From contig DATLNZ010000058.1 in the NCBI GenBank assembly GCA_035536535.1, positions 1-32,768 on the forward strand: a DNA stretch of 32,768 bases. The letters are read 5' to 3'. The stretch comes from Actinomycetota bacterium (GTDB lineage Bacteria; Actinomycetota; JAICYB01). The translations under genes were made by a program, and so were the position numbers. Positions within the stretch are counted from its first letter, which is position 1, and each line of letters begins with the position of its first letter. Positions 16,263-23,966 of the stretch are shown piece after piece. Below the pieces are notes generated by a model. The model made no database searches, had not been told where the DNA came from, and saw only the letters and a program-made list of their open reading frames with translations.

Positions 16263-16651
16263 GTGCCCCCCGCGTCTTGACGCCCCAGTGCTTGAGGTCA
16301 TGGTAGTTGGCGCCGTCAACCTGAAAGAGGGAGGGGAGGAAGACGGCACCGAACCGTCGTCCGTCGACGTCGCGCGTGATGCAGAGAGGACGACCTCGTC
16401 TTGCAAGGGGACGACGGCCAGCTACGCCCCTGCTCATCGCCAGGGAGGGCTGTGGGAGCACCGGGAGCGCCGGGTATAGATCCGCCCACGCCCATACGCG
16501 TGACGGTCACCGGTCCGTCCTCACCGAGCGGGGGAAGTCCGGGCAACTCCTTCGGCAACCTCACGGCGCTGTGGGTGGGACTTCGGTCGACACGGGAGTA
16601 ACGGAGCGTCGTGACCCTCGAGCCTCAGGCTCTAGCCCAACCCGAGCGACG
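16263..16651. other. No supported gene
   Basis: GC-rich spacer between the protease and GNAT genes. A plus-strand frame with GAPGAPGIDPP (16401-16601) has a collagen-like look but no start context or family. The protease promoter should lie here. Confidence 0.5.
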
Positions 16652-17140
16652 TCACGCGGAGGGGTCAGCACTGAGTTGTGCGGCCTGCTCAAACTCGAGT
16701 TCATAGAACGGGTGCTCCTCCAAGTCAGACTTTGTATCCCCTGCCAGGCCGAGTCGACTGTAGAAGCCGACCGCAGATGCCGAAGCCTGCCACTGGAGCC
16801 ACCGTATTCCTTCCCGCCGGCACCAATCAGCAACTGCCTCGAATATCTCGCGTCCCACACCCCTCCGCCGGTGAGACGGGATAACCGCTAAGTCATGAAG
16901 TCGAGCCACGATGTCGCCGGAACGCAGGTGTGGACCGAAGCTTTGAACCCACGCGTATCCCACCAAGGCCTCTCCCTGAAGGGCGACAAGCACCAATGAC
17001 TCAGGGTCCGACACACGCTCCACGAAGCGACCCTCGATGCCGGCATCCGCGACTGATCCCACCTCACTGAGAAGCGGCCGAACCGTCGGCCAATCGGCCC
17101 GTGACGCCTGTCGAACGACTGTGTCTAGGTCTCGGCTCAT
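16652..17140 (-). CDS. GNAT family N-acetyltransferase
   Basis: 162 residues, normal length for a single GNAT domain. Acetyl-CoA-binding motif A is LAVIPSHRRRGVGREIFEAV (RRRGVG at 91-96), and motif B is WLQWQASASAVGFYSRLGL near residues 116-134. The N-terminal strand VRQASRADWPTVRPLL and the central strand LVGYAWVQSF fit the fold. It transfers an acetyl group to an amine; the substrate cannot be told. ATG 17140 is the only start before the first strand. It is likely cytoplasmic and shows no operon link to the neighbouring secreted proteins. Confidence 0.9.
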   Translation of the reverse strand: MSRDLDTVVRQASRADWPTVRPLLSEVGSVADAGIEGRFVERVSDPESLVLVALQGEALVGYAWVQSFGPHLRSGDIVARLHDLAVIPSHRRRGVGREIFEAVADWCRREGIRWLQWQASASAVGFYSRLGLAGDTKSDLEEHPFYELEFEQAAQLSADPSA

Positions 17141-17227
17141 TGGTCCGTCCAGCTCCGGTACAGAGGGACTGGCATAACCGCCGGTCCCGCTGGAGCGTAC
17201 GCTCGGTCGTCCAAGAAGAGAACACCC

Positions 17228-17353
17228 CGGTGCCCCAGCGTCCTTACCCTTGAGCCGAGGCGCCCTCTAGGAACATAAGTTGACACTCGGATGGGCCAGT
17301 GTGCTTACCCCAGAGCTGCAGCGGTGCTCTAGGAACATAAGTTGACACTGGGG
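17228..17353. repeat. 62-base direct repeat, two copies (possible IS21-type end)
   Basis: A 23-base identical core, beginning CTCTAGGAACATAAGTTGAC, is found at 17265-17287 and 17327-17349, 62 bases apart. The ~35 bases before each core are also alike (CCTTACCC/GCTTACCC, GAGCCG/GAGCTG). IS21-family elements carry repeated terminal sequences starting TGT; read on the minus strand these cores begin AGTGTCAACTTATG. No istA/istB gene is present, so at most one abandoned end remains. Confidence 0.75.
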
Positions 17354-17376
17354 TGGTCAGCCGAATTCGATGGGTC

Positions 17377-17419
17377 GTCTCCCATGGGGTCAGGATTTTC
17401 GGTGGCCTTCCATGGGGTC
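17377..17419 (-). repeat. GACCCCATGGAAGAC repeat, copy b (doubled, diverged)
   Basis: Two near copies, 17377-17391 (one change) and 17405-17419 (one change), 28 bases apart, with AGGATTTTCGGTG between. Plus-strand form GTCTTCCATGGGGTC. Confidence 0.8.
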
Positions 17420-17664
17420 CCCCAGGTCGCCCTCTACACCCTGATGCTGAAGCAGGTCCTGCAGAGCGAAAAACTCGCCCCCGCCCGGACGAGCTCGCGC
17501 CTCGGGGGCGTGTGACTGTTCGAGCACCCGGAACCTGAGTGGTTCGACATCTCGCGCGTGCGGGCACCGCTGGAGACGTTCCTGTCCCACCGGGAGCCGT
17601 AAGCAGCTGGTCGGCGACCCGGTCGTACAGCTGCGTGACGTGGCTGGCCAGCCACGTCTTCCAT
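17390..17664 (-). pseudogene. Decayed short gene between repeat copies b and c
   Basis: Starting at the ATG inside repeat copy c (17664), coding-like segments appear in successive frames on the minus strand: WLASHVTQLYDRVADQLL, then RDVEPLRFRVLEQSHAPEAR and GGEFFALQDLLQHQGVEGD, ending in GDPMEGHRKS at the next repeat copy (b). This needs at least two frameshifts. The body is bracketed by repeats in the same orientation, like a small cassette. No family is recognised. Confidence 0.28.
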
Positions 17665-17683
17665 GGGGTCGGGATTTTCAGGG
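17656..17683 (-). repeat. GACCCCATGGAAGAC repeat, copy c
   Basis: Exact 15-base copy at 17656-17670 followed by GGGATTTTCAGGG and a degraded second copy (GTCTTCGGTTTTCG). Confidence 0.8.
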
Positions 17684-17955
17684 GTCTTCGGTTTTCGAGC
17701 GCTTCCTTCTCCGAGTGACTATCGGCTCTAAGCCTCGTAAGCCCTTGAACAGGCCCCGTGGAAAGGAGGCGCGTCCCCTTCTGTTGCCCAGGGCCGAACC
17801 CTGGCCCAATTGGTCAAAGCATCCGAACGGGCGTAGTGTCGCGCCGTGACTCCTTCTGGGGGTCCCGGGGCCAGACGCTGGGGAGCAGGAAAGGGGGGCC
17901 GAACCGGGAATCTAGTGTCGTGCGCCCTGCCCACCGATGGTAACGGAGGTGCGGG

Positions 17956-18447
17956 TTGATTCGAAGAGCGGTCGTAGTCGTGGGGCTGTTTGTAGGCATC
18001 TTGATGGCAACGGGGGGAACTGCTTTCGCTGACCACGGGGGTCCCCTCTGCCACATCACAGAACCACCGCTGTGCGTACCACCTCTCCCCAGCTACCAGG
18101 GGGGAATCGGGGGGAATTACTTCAGGTACGAAACCGGACCTATCAACCCGGTCACCGTTCCTGGAGGGAACTTGAACCCGATCGTCTGCCCCGTCTCACC
18201 CGGGTCATGCTACGGGGTGAAGACTACCGGTGACTCGACCGTGGGCCTTCAGGACGATGGTGTGGCCATCACGGGTCAAGAGCCCTACGTCTACATCAAT
18301 GCCGACCTGAACGACCCCACTTCGTTGCCGAACTACTTTGAGGTCGGGCTAGGGGCAGTCCAGTACCACGGCGGCAATCCTCCGACGACTCGCTTCTCTC
18401 CCACCGACGTCAGGCCCTGCACGGGGCAGCCGGCGGGAAGCTGCTGA
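17956..18447 (+). CDS. Small secreted protein paired with the subtilase-fold gene
   Basis: 163 residues from TTG 17956, with GGAGG 7 bases upstream. A clear signal peptide (RRAVVVVGLFVGILMATGGTAFA) leads to a mature domain of about 135 residues with six Cys, rich in Gly, Pro and Tyr (YFRYETGPINPVTVPGGN, EPYVYINADLNDP, YFEVGLGAVQYHGG). The composition suggests a beta-sandwich outside the cell. The stop is followed after one base by the ATG of the subtilase-fold gene, so the two are one unit. No family was recognised. It is comparable in position, not in sequence, to the small partners of the other proteases here. Confidence 0.65.
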   Translation: MIRRAVVVVGLFVGILMATGGTAFADHGGPLCHITEPPLCVPPLPSYQGGIGGNYFRYETGPINPVTVPGGNLNPIVCPVSPGSCYGVKTTGDSTVGLQDDGVAITGQEPYVYINADLNDPTSLPNYFEVGLGAVQYHGGNPPTTRFSPTDVRPCTGQPAGSC

Positions 18448-18448
18448 G

Positions 18449-19486
18449 ATGTCCAAGCGGAGGCAGGCGCGGATCGCGGCTCTCGCTGCGCTGATCGTGA
18501 TGGGCGCGACAGTCGCGCCGTCCGCGTCCGCCTACGCACCCAACGATCCCAGGTGGCAGTACCAGAACAGCCTCAGGGTGGCGGGAGTTCCCGAGGCCTG
18601 GAACCGCTCGACCGGGTCCGGGATCGTTCTGGCGATGATCGCGCTGGCGGGGGTAGACCGTCAGCACGAGGACCTACGCAACCAGCTCGTGCCCGGATAT
18701 GACTTCCTGAATCCGGGGGCGGAGCCCCCCCCCGGCGGACACGACACGGCCGCCGCCGGAGTGGCCGTCGCCGAGCGCAACAACGGAGTCGGCATCGCTG
18801 GTGTGGCCCCAGGAGCAAGACTCATGCCGATCAGGATTGGGCCCGGCTGGCACGACTCCCTCCGGTTGGCAGTGGATCGCGGAGCCAAGGTCATCTTCTA
18901 TGAGGTGGAGGACATCCTCTGGCCCGACGACTTCGTCGGCCTTACTTCGCACCCCATCCCATACGAAAAGGCGATGGAAGAGGCACTTACCTACGCCTGG
19001 TCGCGGGGTGCGGTCGTCATCGGGGCTGCCGGAAACGAAGGGCGCCCCTACTGTTCCAACCCCTCTGCTTATGATCGGGTTCTTTGTGTCGGTGCCACCG
19101 ACGATGAGTTCCCAGACCAGCGGGCCCTCCGATCCAACTGGGGGTTTGGGCTGGACCTGGCCGCACATTCGCGGCACCAGGCCACCGACTGGAATTCCGG
19201 CGAACCCGACAACCACAGTGCCTATGGCCCGTTCAACGGGACCTCCGGCGCAGCAGCGTTCGCTGCCGGCGTTGCAGCCCTTTTGATGGGTGCTGGAGCT
19301 TCCAACGAAGAGGTGGTCCGGGTGCTTCAGTGCACAGCCGACGATCTGGGCCCCGAGGGTCCCGACCTCATCTACGGACACGGCCGTATCCACGCGGGTC
19401 GCGCGATGGCAGCCCTCGGCTCGGGCATTACGTGCCCCTCGCCACCAGCGACTGTTCTCGATCTCGTGAGGGGGAACCGGCCCTAG
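18449..19486 (+). CDS. Secreted subtilase-fold protein lacking catalytic Asp and His
   Basis: 345 residues. The signal peptide (to about residue 28) is followed by an S8-like domain without a long propeptide. Conserved landmarks are clear: GIVLAMIALAGVD for the first strand, GHDTAAAGVAVAERNNGVGI and GVAPGARLMPIR, AAGNEG (oxyanion Asn196) and NGTSGAAAFAAGVAALL (Ser266). The active-site DTG is replaced by ALAG (65-68), and the catalytic His of GxGTHVAG is Ala101. With Asp and His gone, normal proteolysis is very unlikely; Ser and Asn remain. The frame is intact and composition normal, which argues for a pseudoenzyme under selection, not decay. It is coupled to the upstream small secreted protein. 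Confidence 0.85.
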   Translation: MSKRRQARIAALAALIVMGATVAPSASAYAPNDPRWQYQNSLRVAGVPEAWNRSTGSGIVLAMIALAGVDRQHEDLRNQLVPGYDFLNPGAEPPPGGHDTAAAGVAVAERNNGVGIAGVAPGARLMPIRIGPGWHDSLRLAVDRGAKVIFYEVEDILWPDDFVGLTSHPIPYEKAMEEALTYAWSRGAVVIGAAGNEGRPYCSNPSAYDRVLCVGATDDEFPDQRALRSNWGFGLDLAAHSRHQATDWNSGEPDNHSAYGPFNGTSGAAAFAAGVAALLMGAGASNEEVVRVLQCTADDLGPEGPDLIYGHGRIHAGRAMAALGSGITCPSPPATVLDLVRGNRP

Positions 19487-19987
19487 TGGTGTGAGAAGAG
19501 GAGTGGTCGACGGCACTTGCCCCTCCTCCAGCCGCCCTCAAGTGCGTCGCCCAACGGGAGCGCTCCCAGATAAGTGCTCTCTTGGGTCCGCTCCGAGCTC
19601 AGTTCGCGAGCTGTGCAGCTTCCTGGAAGGTGAGGGCGGTTAATTCAAGATCGTCGGGGTGCCGACTGGCTACGCAGGTTCGGATGGCACCTGCGACGGG
19701 AATACCGATGGGCGGCAACCTGGACATGATTCGAACGGCGGTGGGATGGGCCTGCCCCAACTTCGCCGGGCGGCAGTTCTCCCCCTGCCGCTTCACTCCC
19801 GCGCCGGTGCCTTCGACATTGGTTCCACGGTCGCAGGGGCGTCACGATGTGCGAGAGATTCGGACGGCAGCGCGGGGTGCCAGCTACAGCGACAGAGGCC
19901 CCCGGCTCCCGCCTACTGCGGCTCCCGCTTGAGCTGAGTAGGGGTGGACGGGGTTGGGCATCATCCGGAGCCGCTCCTGCGCCCCCG
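19487..19987 (-). other. No firm gene; coding-like fragment at 19599-19796
   Basis: Within this region a minus-strand frame ends SRLPPIGIPVAGAIRTCVAS and HPDDLELTALTFQEAAQLAN before a stop at 19599. The last 45 residues look protein-like, while the part before is not, suggesting the end of a truncated gene. A hairpin-like GCAGGT/ACCTGC pair lies at about 19675-19695. The rest shows nothing supportable. Confidence 0.2.
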
Positions 19988-20908
19988 TCAGCAGATACGC
20001 GGCGGGTGGGATCGGCGGGTAAGTTGGCCAGCCCGGACGGACCAACTCTGATCCCACGCGTCCGTGAACAGCAGAACGGCCATGCTCGTAAGCTCCGCGA
20101 ACACCGGTTCCGCCGACAGCGGAAACGTGCCATTTTCGTCTTCGATTGTCTCCCCAGCACTCATCGTGCCGATCACGAGCTCGAAGCCAGTCCCCTGCCG
20201 ATCTTCTGCCTGGCCTTCCTGCCCCGGGTCGTCAATCAATAGGGACCACGTTGTGGATCGGGAACTCTGACCCGTTGTGGATTCGGTACTTCACCAACCA
20301 CAAGCCATCCGGCTGCTCGACCAGATCTGCTCGAGCCGAGGCTCTCCTTGCCATCTCCTCCCGCTTCGCAAGCTCGGCTGGTGGTGTCGGCAGTGGCCGC
20401 CCGTAATCGGCAAGATGCTGGACAGTTGCTACCGCCACCTCTTCAGGCCCCAGCACCCTCCCATCCAGATAGGCGGTGGTGGGATTGAGCTCGGGGACAT
20501 CTGAGTCGTCGAGCCTGACCGGCAGCACGTGGGGCGTAGCTGGATCCTCGACGATCTTGGCCATAGCGGAGCGTCGCTCGTGAGTCGGAAAAGCCTTCCG
20601 AACATAGTCGGATGAATGAAGATCAGCGTTCTGAAGGCCCGCCGCCCGTAGAGCTCGGCGAGTTGCTCCGCCAGGTCCGTGCCCCACATCCTCGGACGCT
20701 CATCCTGGTCATAGAACACGCTGACCCCGTGTCTTTGAAGGGCGCGAACGACTGCCTCAACGTAGTACCGGTCTTCTCCCGCGAAGGACACAGCCACGTC
20801 GTAGTCGTCGTGGGCCGCTTTCTGATTCAGACCTACCCCCCCGCTGGTTGGCTGAGGTGCAAACAGTCGATTGCCGACGTGACTTCGCCTCGACTCTTCC
20901 ACAAGCAC
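19988..20908 (-). pseudogene. TIR-domain protein gene with two frameshifts
   Basis: Three frames join into one protein of about 305 residues. The first holds the TIR domain start, YDVAVSFAGEDRYYVEAVVR and WGTDLAEQLAELYGRRA. Near 20612-20620 the frame shifts (ATTCA where ATTTCA is expected) into SSDYVRKAFPTHERRSAMAK, which holds the likely catalytic Glu, then HVLPVRLDDSDVPEL. Near 20235-20245 it returns to the first frame with LLIDDPGQEGQAEDRQGTGF and a beta-rich end (MSAGETIEDENGTFPLSAEP, FTDAWDQSW). TIR domains of this type cleave NAD in defence; the C-terminal domain may sense or bind. Inactive as read, unless the shifts are sequence errors. Confidence 0.75.
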
Positions 20909-21008
20909 GGCAGCGAGAGTGCCCTAGCCCGTGCGACCCTGCCTCTGCCCTTGCGGTGTGCCCGACTGCTGCTCTCGCGCGCTCGGCTCTCGCGTCGGTG
21001 CTCCCTCC

Positions 21009-21722
21009 TCACCCAGGCCGCAGCTGTTCGTCAAGCACCGCAGCTGCCCGGATCACCTGCTCCGCATCGGCACGAGCTCCAGCCGCAGTGACGGCCTTCC
21101 GCAGCCCACGCCGACCGACAAACCGCACGTGCCCCACCCGCGTCCTCCGCAGCAGATGCGCCCGGTGGAAACACAGGACCGGCGTGACTGGCACCGCCCC
21201 AAGCCCTGCGCGGAACAGAACCTCCTCCACCGCGCGCGACTGGCCGAGCACCTGGTCCACGATGCCGGTGCGGCGACGGCCGTTGACGAAAACCTCTCTC
21301 CGGCGCACGCGAACCTTGCCGCTGTAGGACTTGGTCTCCACCACGAACACCCCGCACGGACCGATGACCAGGTGGTCGATGTTGGACCGGCGGCCGGACA
21401 TCTTGCGGTCGTGCAGGACGGCGTAGCCGAGGCCAAGGCCTTCCAGAGCGCGAGCGGTGCGCCTTTCACCGGAGGCGCCGATACTCCAGGACTCGGTGGA
21501 GCGGACCTGGACTGTCGCGTCGCTCAGGAGCGTGAGGAACGCGAGGCCCGCGGCCCACTTGCCGACGCCGGGGAGGAAGGCATCTACGAGCGTCCACGCG
21601 AGCAGCGGGGCGAACACGAGGAGTACGAGCGTGAACGGCAGCCGCCTTCTACGCCGCTCCTTCAGGTTCGTCCGGCGGCGGTCGTACTCGCGTTGCGCTG
21701 ATGCGCCTGGACGGCCAGCCAT
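21009..21722 (-). CDS. Membrane-anchored NERD-domain (nuclease-related) protein
   Basis: 237 residues from ATG 21722, two bases after the stop of the upstream gene. A basic N-terminus (RRRTNLKERRRRR) is followed by two membrane helices (about 29-48 and 55-68). The NERD domain then runs to about residue 190: GASGERRTARAL, YAVLHDRKMSGRRSNIDHLV (Asp116) and GVFVVETKSYSG (Glu129, Lys131), the D...ExK arrangement of restriction-type nucleases. A helical tail follows. NERD proteins are thought to process nucleic acid; the in-cell target is unknown. The longer frame to 21848 overlaps the upstream gene and is rejected. Confidence 0.85.
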   Translation of the reverse strand: MAGRPGASAQREYDRRRTNLKERRRRRLPFTLVLLVFAPLLAWTLVDAFLPGVGKWAAGLAFLTLLSDATVQVRSTESWSIGASGERRTARALEGLGLGYAVLHDRKMSGRRSNIDHLVIGPCGVFVVETKSYSGKVRVRRREVFVNGRRRTGIVDQVLGQSRAVEEVLFRAGLGAVPVTPVLCFHRAHLLRRTRVGHVRFVGRRGLRKAVTAAGARADAEQVIRAAAVLDEQLRPG

Positions 21723-21724
21723 GA

Positions 21725-22435
21725 CTAGAACCAAGCGACGCGAACGGGGACCTGCTCGCTCGACGAGCTTCGAGGGCTGAAGTAGTTCGCCAGCCACAGT
21801 TCGGTGCGCGTATCGAGCTGTCCAGCCACTACCGCCCCACTGTGGCATTCGTAGGTCTGAGTCAATCCGCCTCTAGGAAGCCGAGTGCCACCGGGGCGCA
21901 CCGTGCACCGGTCCCCGTTCAGGAGAGTGATGGACCAAACGGACCCAGGGTCGCTAAACGCGTCCGCATACCCGTCATGCCTGTCGGACCCAGGCGGCTC
22001 AGAGGGGGCTTCTCTAACACTCAGAAGCACGCCGCCATCCCGGTTTGGCCACTCAGGACAGAGTGCAAGGTAGCTGCCACCGCCGAAGTACCGAAAACAG
22101 GGGTCGCCAATGGGGGTGCGGTCCCCGGAGCATCGGTAGGCGTCACTCCGCCTGGTTGTCACGGATTCAGACCGGCAGACTCCGGTGTCGCGCTCGGCGG
22201 GCTGAACCGATAGCTTGCCATCAGCGCCTCTTGGGTCGAAGAATCGCAACTGCGTGCGGTCAATTGTCACAAGCGTCGGTCGAGTGAGTCGCGGAGTCAC
22301 GATCCGCTCCCAACCCACCTCCACCACTTTTACGGTCAAGGCTCCAACGAGCGCCGCAACCATCAGCCAGTACAACCTTGCCTTGGGTCTCTCGCCTGCT
22401 GGTCCGCCGCCGCCAACTGGCCTTGGCTCGGTCAT
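21725..22435 (-). CDS. Single-pass membrane protein with Cys-rich outer domain
   Basis: 236 residues from ATG 22435, with GGAGG close upstream; the frame is open further but the extension is Arg-rich noise. One membrane helix (about residues 21-37: YWLMVAALVGALTVKVV) is followed by an outside domain with six Cys: GVCRSESVTTRRSDAYRCSG, DPCFRYF, ALCPEW, DRCTVRPGG and YECHSG. Similar 'Cys-DAWRC...DPCF...CP' proteins occur widely in actinobacteria without a known function. It ends two bases before the NERD gene start, so the pair is probably co-translated. No catalytic motif was seen. Confidence 0.62.
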   Translation of the reverse strand: MTEPRPVGGGGPAGERPKARLYWLMVAALVGALTVKVVEVGWERIVTPRLTRPTLVTIDRTQLRFFDPRGADGKLSVQPAERDTGVCRSESVTTRRSDAYRCSGDRTPIGDPCFRYFGGGSYLALCPEWPNRDGGVLLSVREAPSEPPGSDRHDGYADAFSDPGSVWSITLLNGDRCTVRPGGTRLPRGGLTQTYECHSGAVVAGQLDTRTELWLANYFSPRSSSSEQVPVRVAWF

Positions 22436-22807
22436 CCGCCTCCACCGCTTCCCGCGGGTTCGACTCACACGCCACCCCGTCGCCGACTCGGTCGAGGTCA
22501 TGCGGGTCCGACCGGGACCCTCCGTGCCGCTCCTAGAACTCCTGCGCCTCCTCCTGTGAGGCCAAGTAAGGATGAGCACCCTTACCCACCACCGGCGGCC
22601 GCTGCGCGCGAAGCTGGTCAAGCCGCGCTTGCTGGACCGCTCAGGGAACGTCCCGATGTAGTCGCTCACGATCTGGCAAGGATTCGGCGCAGAATCACGA
22701 TCACCTTCGCCCGGCCCACGCGCCTGCAGGTGCTGAGGTACGGGTGTCAGGGGTGACCGGCAGATGCCACCATGAACAGGCCGTGCGGTCGGGACCAGCC
22801 GGCCGCA

Positions 22808-22996
22808 TTAGGCCGCAACTATGGCTCGGATGACTTCGGCCTTGTGCTCATTGAGCGTGATCGTTCTCGTGCTGCTCCGTACTCGCTGCGACGTACGGTT
22901 CGTGAACCTCGTCTTGAGCCGGACGATCAGGCGATCAGTGTCGTCGCTGACGAAAGCAATCAGTGTGATGTGGTCGCTGCGCTCGGAGGAAGCCAA
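22808..22996 (-). CDS. Small hypothetical protein
   Basis: The C-terminal part of this frame is protein-like: SDHITLIAFVSDDTDRLIVR and RTSTRTITLNEHKAE-type sequence with alternating strand pattern, ending IRAIVAA. TTG 22996 preceded by AAGGA gives 62 residues. The same frame is open upstream to the ATG of repeat copy d (23185), giving a 125-residue alternative beginning MEDDLPSAPP, but the middle of that version is Arg/Ser-rich and competes with a better frame. No family is recognised. Confidence 0.35.
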   Translation of the reverse strand: MASSERSDHITLIAFVSDDTDRLIVRLKTRFTNRTSQRVRSSTRTITLNEHKAEVIRAIVAA

Positions 22997-23049
22997 TCCT
23001 TGATCCCGCGAGCGGGCCCGGCGACTGCTGCCAGCCAAGCGATGGCAGG

Positions 23050-23185
23050 CTAGAGGAGCCAGGTCGCGAGAGCGCCGACTGCCACGGCTGCGAGGAGAAT
23101 CAAGATGACCCACTCCGAGCGCCGTAACTCTCCGAAGGGCCTCAGAAGTGGCCGATGGTGGGGCCGACGGGAGGTCGTCTTCCAT
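23050..23185 (-). pseudogene. MED-start small membrane protein, frameshifted
   Basis: The ATG of repeat copy d opens MEDDLPSAPPSATSEA. One frame over, from about 23135, the sequence reads PFGELRRSEWVILILLAAVA and ends VGALATWLL with a stop at 23050, a convincing single membrane helix at a C-terminus. Joining the two with one shift gives a 45-residue tail-anchored peptide. Alternatively the helix belongs to a frame read through the repeat (PHGRPPKIPTPWKT...). Which is real cannot be decided here. Confidence 0.3.
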
Positions 23186-23275
23186 GGGGTCGGGATTTTT
23201 GGGGGTCTTCCATGGGGTCCGCTACGCCTCCGAGGGGTGTTTTGGGGCCAAATTCGGTCGTGACAAGACATTGCC
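23177..23275 (-). repeat. Dispersed repeat, copy d (doubled, with upstream flank)
   Basis: Exact copies of GTCTTCCATGGGGTC at 23177-23191 and 23205-23219 separated by 13 bases (GGGATTTTTGGGG). The following ~55 bases (CGCTACGCCTCCGAGGGG, then AATTCGGTCGTGACA) are shared with copy e, so the mobile unit is near 100 bases. On the minus strand GGAGG lies 13 bases before the first ATG. Confidence 0.85.
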
Positions 23276-23584
23276 CCCAGGGTCCTGCGAGAGCCAGCCG
23301 AACTTCCGAGAGGGGCACAGGTGACCAGGCCGATGCCCTGCTTCGGTCCCAGCCCGAGAAGTTACTCGAGCCGCCTTCGACCATAGAGTGATGCTGGAGC
23401 TGGCTGACCAAGCCAATACACCGACCGAGGCGGGGCCATCTCCACATGGGGATCCGCAGGACGGGGCCTGACGGGAGCGTCGGCCTAGATCGCTGAGCGC
23501 CCAGCGACTCACAGGGCTCTGTCGCCCCCGGCCTTCATGATTCAGAACCCCCACCTGGGGAGTCGGAGAAGAAGGGAGGTTCCG

Positions 23585-23812
23585 ATGTGGACGGTGCTTG
23601 ATGTTGTCTTTGATGGGCTGGCTCGGTTGGCGAGCGTGGCGCTGGTGGTGTCGATGGGGACACTCGTGGTGTTGACGGCTCTGCCCCATGTCATACCGGT
23701 GTTCTTGCAGCTCTGCTCGTTGATCAGTTCGGCTTTGGTTGTCGCCGCCGGATTCCTCTCGGACATCTCCACGCTCTATCTCAGCGAGGTGATCGCGAGG
23801 ATCGGCTCGTAA
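23585..23812 (+). CDS. Small hydrophobic membrane protein
   Basis: 75 residues from ATG 23585, which has a strong ribosome site (GGGAGG, 5 bases away); the frame is open further upstream but without one. Two hydrophobic helices: about 17-35 (SVALVVSMGTLVVLTALPHV) and 38-55 (VFLQLCSLISSALVVAAGFL). The charge pattern is weak. No family is recognised. It stands alone between repeat copy d and the converging DUF6338 gene. A small membrane effector such as a holin or toxin would fit the size, but nothing specific supports it. Confidence 0.6.
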   Translation: MWTVLDVVFDGLARLASVALVVSMGTLVVLTALPHVIPVFLQLCSLISSALVVAAGFLSDISTLYLSEVIARIGS

Positions 23813-23966
23813 GGATGCGCGCGCCGCGGCCCGCCGACCTACGCATCCCGCTCCGGGACACTGAGGGGCCGCTTCTCAGAGGAGGTCGAGCCCCCTGTCG
23901 CCGTGCTGCGCCCATCCGGCGGGCGACCCGACAGCGCCCTGCAGAGCGAGAGCGGCGAGCAAGCAC

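Noticed and set aside
16401-16601. Small plus-strand frame with GAPGAPG, collagen-like
   Set aside because: Only one short stretch, no start context, and it overlaps the protease leader region.
18674-19516. 280-residue open frame opposite the subtilase-fold gene
   Set aside because: Complement of the subtilase landmarks; no signal peptide or ribosome site.
19645-20160. 171-residue minus-strand frame under the TIR gene end
   Set aside because: Competes with the better beta-rich TIR C-terminal frame and is Arg/Ser-rich.
23177-23219. CRISPR-like doubled short repeat
   Set aside because: Only two units per locus, the 13-base spacer is itself conserved between loci, and no cas genes are present.
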